Assembly (NCBI GenBank): GCA_902773455.1
Contig: CACYEW010000128.1
Span: forward strand, 1-9,696
Direction of reading: 5' to 3'
Length of the DNA: 9,696 bases
DNA from: an uncultured Ruminococcus sp.
Lineage (GTDB): Bacteria; Bacillota; Clostridia; Oscillospirales; CAG-272
Shown: positions 5,382 to 9,696 of the stretch, piece after piece
Numbering within the stretch: the stretch's first letter is position 1
How the letters are laid out: every line of letters begins with the position of its first letter
Position numbers and translations under genes: made by a program
The notes under the pieces: generated by a model
What the model was told of the DNA's origin: nothing
The model's input: only the letters and a program-made list of their open reading frames with translations
Database searches by the model: none

Positions 5382-7514
5382 ATGTTCGAAAACTACAAAG
5401 TGTTCAACTATGAACTCGCCGGCAGACCTCTCACGATAGAGACCGGCAAAATGGCGGGACTTGCCAACGGCTCCTGCCTCGTAAGATACGGCGATACCTG
5501 CATTCTCGCATGCGCCACCGCTTCGGCAAGACCGAGAGACGGCATCGATTATATGCCGCTTTCAGTCGATTTCGAAGAAAGACTCTATTCCGTGGGCAGG
5601 ATCCCCGGCGGTTATTTCAGACGCGAAGGCAAGCCGACCGAAAAGGCGATACTCGCTTCCCGCGTGATCGACAGACCGATCCGTCCGCTTTTCCCGAAGG
5701 ATCTCAGAAACGACATCAACCTCAGCATGACCGTTCTGGCGGTCGATTTCGACAATTCGCCCGAGATCGCGGCGATGATCGGCGCGTCCATAGCGATATC
5801 CATATCCGATATTCCGTGGAACGGACCGATCGGCGGCGTTTTCGTAGGTCTCGTCGACGGTGAAGTCGTCATCAACCCGACCGCCGCACAGCGCGAAAGA
5901 AGCACGCTCGAGCTTACCGTCGCCGGCACGTCCGAAAAGGTCGTTATGATCGAAGCCGGCGCTAAGGAAGTATCCGACGAAGATATGTTCAGAGCGATAA
6001 TGACCGCTCACGAAGAGATCAAAAAGCTCGTCGAATTCATCAAATCCATTCAGGCTGAGATCGGCAAGCCGAAATTCGAATACGAGCATCACGACGTAGA
6101 CCACGACCTCTACGACAGGATCGCAGCGGAATACACCGAAGACGTCAAAGCCGCTCTTGATACCGACGACAAGACGGTACGCGACGCAGCGATCAACGTT
6201 ATAAAAGACAAGCTTTACGCTCAGTACGACGAAGAATATCCCGATCAGCATCCGATGATCGACGAGATCGTTTATAAGCTGCAGAAAGCGGTCGTCCGCG
6301 AATGGCTGCTTCAGGGCAAGCGCGTAGACGGCAGACGCCTCGATCAGATCCGCCCGCTCGCGGCCGAAGTGGGTCTCTTCAACAGAACTCACGGTTCCGC
6401 TCTCTTTACGAGAGGTCAGACTCAGGTCATGACGATCGCAACGCTCGGCTCGATCTCCGAAATGCAGGAGCTTGACGGTATAGATCAGGAAGAAGTCAAG
6501 AGATATATGCATCACTACAATATGCCCGGCTATTCGACAGGCGAAGCAAAATCCTCAAGAAGCCCCGGCAGACGCGAGATAGGCCACGGAGCGCTCGCGG
6601 AAAGATCGCTCGTTCCCGTACTTCCTTCCGTTGAAGAATTCCCGTACGCGATACGTCTCGTATCCGAGGTCATTTCGTCCAACGGTTCGACCTCTCAGGC
6701 TTCCGTTTGCGGCTCAACGCTCGCTCTTATGGACGCGGGCGTTCCGATAAAGGCTCCCGTTGCCGGTATCTCCTGCGGACTTATCACCGAAGGCGAAAGA
6801 TGGATGACCATGATAGACATCCAGGGACTTGAAGACTTCTTCGGAGATATGGACTTCAAAGTCGCCGGTACGCACAAAGGCATCACCTCCATTCAGATGG
6901 ACCTCAAGATAGACGGCCTTACGCCCGAGATCATCAAAAACGCGCTCGAAACGACGCATAAGGGCAGAGATTACATCATAGACGAGATCATACTCAAAAC
7001 GATCGACCGTCCGCGCGACGAGGTATCCGAATACGCTCCCAAGATGATCAGCATGAAGATCAATCCCGACAAGATACGCGACGTCATAGGCACCGGCGGC
7101 AAGGTGATACAGAAGATCGTAGCGGATACCGGCGCAAAGATAGACATCGAGGACGACGGTTCCGTATTCATTTCCGCGGTCGACAAGAACGCCTGCCTCA
7201 ACGCAAAGGCCATAATCGAAGGCATCGTGTTCGAACCGGTCAAAGGGGCGACCTATACCGGCAAGGTAGCGGAGATACTTCCGATAGGCTGCCGCGTGGA
7301 GATCGTTCCCGGCTATCTCGGATTCGTTCACGTTCGCGACCTCGAATATAAGAGGACCGAAAAAGTCGAAGACGTCGTCAATCTCGGCGACACGGTCACC
7401 GTTAAATGCCTCGGCGCAGATGAAAAGGGCAGAATAAACTTCTCCCGCAAAGCCGCTCTTCCCAGAAGACAGGTAAAAACCGATACGGCTGATACTGACG
7501 AAACCGACGAATAA
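5382..7514 (+). CDS. pnp: Polynucleotide phosphorylase (polyribonucleotide nucleotidyltransferase)
   Basis: This 710-residue enzyme, of normal family length, degrades RNA 3' to 5' with phosphate, releasing nucleoside diphosphates, as a homotrimer in the cytoplasm. Domain order is first RNase PH-like (about 10-140), helical linker (about 150-240), second RNase PH-like (about 310-540), KH (about 555-615, GTGG loop at 570-573) and S1 (about 622-693). A short acidic tail DTADTDETDE ends it. The active-site region GYSTGEAKSSRSPGRREIGHGALAERSLVPVLP is intact in its conserved parts, as is GDMDFKVAGTHKG. Asp485 and Asp491 align with E. coli Asp486 and Asp492, which bind the catalytic metal. The ATG at 5382 is set by its ribosome site. 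The gene probably shares the rpsO promoter and ends in a strong terminator. No catalytic residue appears lost. Confidence 0.97.
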   Translation: MFENYKVFNYELAGRPLTIETGKMAGLANGSCLVRYGDTCILACATASARPRDGIDYMPLSVDFEERLYSVGRIPGGYFRREGKPTEKAILASRVIDRPIRPLFPKDLRNDINLSMTVLAVDFDNSPEIAAMIGASIAISISDIPWNGPIGGVFVGLVDGEVVINPTAAQRERSTLELTVAGTSEKVVMIEAGAKEVSDEDMFRAIMTAHEEIKKLVEFIKSIQAEIGKPKFEYEHHDVDHDLYDRIAAEYTEDVKAALDTDDKTVRDAAINVIKDKLYAQYDEEYPDQHPMIDEIVYKLQKAVVREWLLQGKRVDGRRLDQIRPLAAEVGLFNRTHGSALFTRGQTQVMTIATLGSISEMQELDGIDQEEVKRYMHHYNMPGYSTGEAKSSRSPGRREIGHGALAERSLVPVLPSVEEFPYAIRLVSEVISSNGSTSQASVCGSTLALMDAGVPIKAPVAGISCGLITEGERWMTMIDIQGLEDFFGDMDFKVAGTHKGITSIQMDLKIDGLTPEIIKNALETTHKGRDYIIDEIILKTIDRPRDEVSEYAPKMISMKINPDKIRDVIGTGGKVIQKIVADTGAKIDIEDDGSVFISAVDKNACLNAKAIIEGIVFEPVKGATYTGKVAEILPIGCRVEIVPGYLGFVHVRDLEYKRTEKVEDVVNLGDTVTVKCLGADEKGRINFSRKAALPRRQVKTDTADTDETDE

Positions 7515-7520
7515 TCAAAG

Positions 7521-7557
7521 AGGCTGCCGTATCAAAGCGGCAGCCTTGCTTTCTTTA
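7521..7557 (+). terminator. Intrinsic terminator after pnp
   Basis: A 9-bp stem (AGGCTGCCG / CGGCAGCCT, 7521-7529 with 7538-7546) with an 8-base loop is followed by the T-rich tail TGCTTTCTTT. It starts 7 bases after the pnp stop and ends 8 bases before the next ATG, so the downstream gene is squeezed directly against it. Confidence 0.85.
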
Positions 7558-7564
7558 CACGATA

Positions 7565-8173
7565 ATGATAAAAGCAGCGATATTTGACGTTGACGGCACG
7601 GTGCTCGATTCGATGCCGGTATGGGAATCTGCCGACAGGGCGTAACTTAATAAGCTCGGTATCGAATTTGACGAAGCCGTTTATAATAAGATGCACACGA
7701 TGACGTTCGAAACGTCGGCGGTATATTTTTGCCGAGCGTTCAACCTCGATATAACGCCCGAACAGCTCAAAGCCGATATACTCGAAGAGCTTAACAGGCG
7801 TTACGGCGACGAGGTCGCTCCGATACCGGGTATGCCGGAGCTTATAAAAGAGCTTCACGAAAGAGGTTTAAGAATGTCGGTCGCCACATCAAACCGCCGC
7901 GATCTCGTTACGGCGGCTCTTACGCGGCTCGGTCTGATCGGATATTTTGAACGGATACTGATCTGCGACGAGCTCGGCACCGGCAAACATGAACCGACGA
8001 TATATATCCGCGCCGCGGAGCTGATGGACGCAGGACCGTGCGAAACCGCCGTATTCGAAGACTCGCCTCACGCGATAAAAACGGCGAAAGAAGCCGGATT
8101 CATAACGATAACTGCGCCAGATCACGATTTTACGGACGCGGCGGCAAGAAGAGAACTGATCGAAAGCTTATGA
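7565..8173 (+). pseudogene. HAD-family phosphatase (beta-phosphoglucomutase-like), interrupted by in-frame TAA
   Basis: From ATG 7565 the frame encodes MIKAAIFDVDGTVLDSMPVW, the textbook N-terminus of HAD hydrolases, with nucleophile Asp8 and acid/base Asp10. Codon 27 is TAA (7643-7645). The same frame then continues with LNKLGIEFDE and the remaining HAD motifs: Ser/Thr motif SVATSNR, Lys141 in GTGKHEP, and Asp166 in FEDSPHA, to TGA 8171-8173. Total length (about 202 codons) fits the family. Relatives commonly have Tyr before this Leu, so one change of TAT or TAC to TAA explains the stop. A restart at ATG 7691 would lack the catalytic Asp pair and be inactive. No clear ribosome site or promoter lies between the pnp terminator and ATG 7565. 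Sequencing error remains possible. The stop codon overlaps the thiN start (ATGA). Confidence 0.8.
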
Positions 8174-8793
8174 AAAAGAAAAGATGCGTGATCGTCGGCG
8201 CGGCGCCGATAGGCGATTACGAAAGGATCAAAAGCAAATTCAGCCCGGACGATTACTTTATTTACTGTGACGGCGGGCTTTATCACGAGGAACGCCTCGG
8301 CAAAGCGGCGGATCTCATAATCGGCGATTTCGATTCGCACGAAATGCCTGATACAGATACCGAGATCATCGTTCTGCCGCACGAAAAGGACGATACCGAT
8401 ACGTTTTACGCCGCGAAAGAGGCGGTAAAGCGCGGTTTTGACAGCGTTTTGCTCGTCGGCGTGATCGGCGGAAGGCTCGATCATACGCTCGGCAACGTTG
8501 CGATACTTCTGTATCTGCACTCGCTCGGAATACGGGCGGAAGCGTCGGACGATTTTTCGGATATGTGCGTCGTGTCGGAAAAAACCGAATACGTAGATAA
8601 AAAATATTCTTATTTTTCACTTCTGAACGTCACCGGCACGGCCGAAGATATCACCGTCAGGGGAGCGTTGTACGATCTTGACCGCGCAATGATCACGTGC
8701 GAATATCCTTACGGCGTAAGCAATGAAGTGAAGGGCGATAGAGCGGAGATATCCGTCGGGCGGGGAAAACTCCTGCTTATAAAAGACATTTGA
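8170..8793 (+). CDS. thiN: Thiamine pyrophosphokinase
   Basis: This 207-residue cytoplasmic enzyme transfers pyrophosphate from ATP to thiamine, making the cofactor thiamine diphosphate. Family blocks are in order: YCDGGL (32-37), ADLIIGDFDS (47-56, the metal/ATP region), EKDDTDTFYA (72-81), GGRLDHTLGN (100-109), and a C-terminal beta domain with the thiamine-binding YGVSNEV (181-187). Length is typical of the ThiN/YloS type of Bacillota. The ATG overlaps the stop of the HAD gene (ATGA, 8170-8173) and has no strong ribosome site of its own, suggesting translational coupling. The premature stop in the HAD gene could therefore reduce its expression unless ribosomes restart in between. I see no TPP riboswitch in the window. 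Hom follows after 25 bases. Confidence 0.93.
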   Translation: MKKKRCVIVGAAPIGDYERIKSKFSPDDYFIYCDGGLYHEERLGKAADLIIGDFDSHEMPDTDTEIIVLPHEKDDTDTFYAAKEAVKRGFDSVLLVGVIGGRLDHTLGNVAILLYLHSLGIRAEASDDFSDMCVVSEKTEYVDKKYSYFSLLNVTGTAEDITVRGALYDLDRAMITCEYPYGVSNEVKGDRAEISVGRGKLLLIKDI

Positions 8794-8818
8794 AAATTAA
8801 AATCGAAAGGACGATGAT

Positions 8819-9696
8819 ATGAAAAAAGTTGCTGTCGTGGGATTCGGCAATATCGGACAGGGAGTTTGCCGTCTTCTTAAACAAGAATATGAAAAAATAA
8901 AAGCGAAAGCGCCTGAATACGAAGGTCTAAAATATATTTGCGATCTGCGTTCTTTTCCCGATTCCGAATACGGCGATATGCATATAACCGATTTCGATAT
9001 CGTATGCCGCGATCCCGAGATCGACGTCGTTATCGAAGTGACCGGCGCGAGAAGAGCGGCTTACGAGATATCTAAAAAAGCTCTTGCGGCAAAGAAGAAC
9101 GTGGTGACGTCGAATAAAGAGGTCGTTTCGGCTTTCGGCGAGGATCTTTTGCGTACGGCTGAAGAAAACGGCGTATACTATCTGTTCGAAGCCGCCGTCG
9201 GCGGTACCATACCGATAATACGTCCGCTCCGCGACAGTCTCTCGACCGACGACGTTAAGGCGATATACGGCGTTGTGAACGGCACGACAAACTATATATT
9301 GACCGAAATGAGCAGACACGGCTGTTCTTTTGAAGACGCTCTCAAAAACGCGCAGAGGCTCGGTTTTGCCGAACCCGATCCCACCGCGGATATCACGGGT
9401 AAAGACGCGGCGAGAAAGATCGTCATACTCGCGGCTTGCGCGACCGGCAGACTCGTACCGCCCGAAACGGTGATCACCGAAGGCGTAGAACACGTAAAAT
9501 ACGAGGATCTCGCCGCGGCGGAAGCTCTCGGCGGCAAGATAAAGCTCGTGGCGTTTTACGAAAAGACCGAAAAGGGCATGCTTCTCGGCGTCAAGCCGTG
9601 CTTCGTATCGTCGGAGCACATGCTTTACTGCGCGGACGGAGTAAACAACGGTATTCTCGTAAGATGCAAAAACGCGGGCGACGTACTGTTTTCCGG
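8819..9696 (+). CDS. hom: Homoserine dehydrogenase, N-terminal 292 residues (3' end outside window)
   Basis: This enzyme reduces aspartate semialdehyde to homoserine with NAD(P)H, the branch step to threonine and methionine. The visible part has the Rossmann dinucleotide site VGFGNIGQGV (7-16), TSNKEVVS (97-104, with Lys100), the FEAAVGGTIPIIRPLRDSL substrate-domain block (123-141), and GVVNGTTNYILTEM (151-164). LGFAEPDPTADITGKDAARK (181-200) is also present; Glu185, Asp196 and Lys200 keep the spacing of yeast Glu208, Asp219 and Lys223. Full-length Bacillota enzymes are about 400-430 residues with a C-terminal ACT domain; whether this one has the ACT domain cannot be seen. ATG 8819 is preceded by AAAGGA at 8806-8811; the other ATG at 8814 leads at once to a stop. 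No promoter stands in the 25-base gap, so it is probably cotranscribed with thiN. Confidence 0.95.
   Translation, partial: MKKVAVVGFGNIGQGVCRLLKQEYEKIKAKAPEYEGLKYICDLRSFPDSEYGDMHITDFDIVCRDPEIDVVIEVTGARRAAYEISKKALAAKKNVVTSNKEVVSAFGEDLLRTAEENGVYYLFEAAVGGTIPIIRPLRDSLSTDDVKAIYGVVNGTTNYILTEMSRHGCSFEDALKNAQRLGFAEPDPTADITGKDAARKIVILAACATGRLVPPETVITEGVEHVKYEDLAAAEALGGKIKLVAFYEKTEKGMLLGVKPCFVSSEHMLYCADGVNNGILVRCKNAGDVLFS

Noticed and set aside
5562..6515. Long antisense open frame (317 codons) within pnp
   Set aside because: It is fully opposite a highly conserved gene, has a composition typical of a reverse-strand shadow and matches nothing recognisable.
7643..7645. TAA as a recoded sense codon or frameshift site
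   Set aside because: TAA is used as a genuine stop by rpsO, pnp and other genes here, the frame is unchanged on both sides, and no recoding structure is evident.
1..9696. CRISPR array, transposon, phage or toxin-antitoxin system
   Set aside because: No spaced direct repeats, terminal inverted repeats, integrase/transposase motifs or paired small toxin-like genes were found on either strand.

Overview
The window looks like chromosomal DNA from an anaerobic member of the Bacillota, probably an uncultured Clostridia-type gut or rumen bacterium. The evidence is strong AAAGGA/AGGAG ribosome sites, near-perfect TTGACA-17-TATAAT promoters, a solute-binding lipoprotein of a kind common in gut Clostridia, and the rpsO-pnp pair. 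Base composition is mid-GC with AT-rich intergenic gaps. The taxonomic placement is inference. I see no insertion sequence, phage gene, CRISPR array or clear accessory island.

Layout, left to right. (1) The 3' end of an unrecognised plus-strand gene (1-197) converges on a minus-strand sialate O-acetylesterase-like gene (244-1248), with a bidirectional hairpin terminator between them. (2) A minus-strand tRNA-Leu(GAG) (1391-1475) has its own promoter and terminator. (3) Divergent from it is a plus-strand operon: a sugar phosphate isomerase/epimerase-like TIM barrel, a single-pass membrane protein of unknown function joined to it by an ATGA overlap, and a solute-binding lipoprotein. (4) A housekeeping unit follows: a sigma-A promoter, a structured leader, rpsO (ribosomal protein S15), a spacer with several hairpins, and pnp (polynucleotide phosphorylase), closed by an intrinsic terminator. 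(5) A final plus-strand cluster holds a HAD phosphatase gene broken by one in-frame TAA, thiN (thiamine pyrophosphokinase, again with an ATGA overlap) and the first two thirds of hom (homoserine dehydrogenase), which runs off the window.

Functional reading. The left half is about carbohydrate: a probably cytoplasmic deacetylase of acetylated sugars, and an operon pairing a sugar isomerase-like enzyme with a binding lipoprotein. The right half is housekeeping: translation, RNA decay, thiamine cofactor and aspartate-family amino acid synthesis.

The best points for a second look are RNA-level and mutational. They are the possible S15 autoregulatory leader with a potential anti-Shine-Dalgarno pairing, the 17-bp GAAA-capped hairpin and its neighbours between rpsO and pnp, and the nonsense codon at a probable Tyr position in the HAD gene. 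I found no convincing wholly new defence or mobile system.
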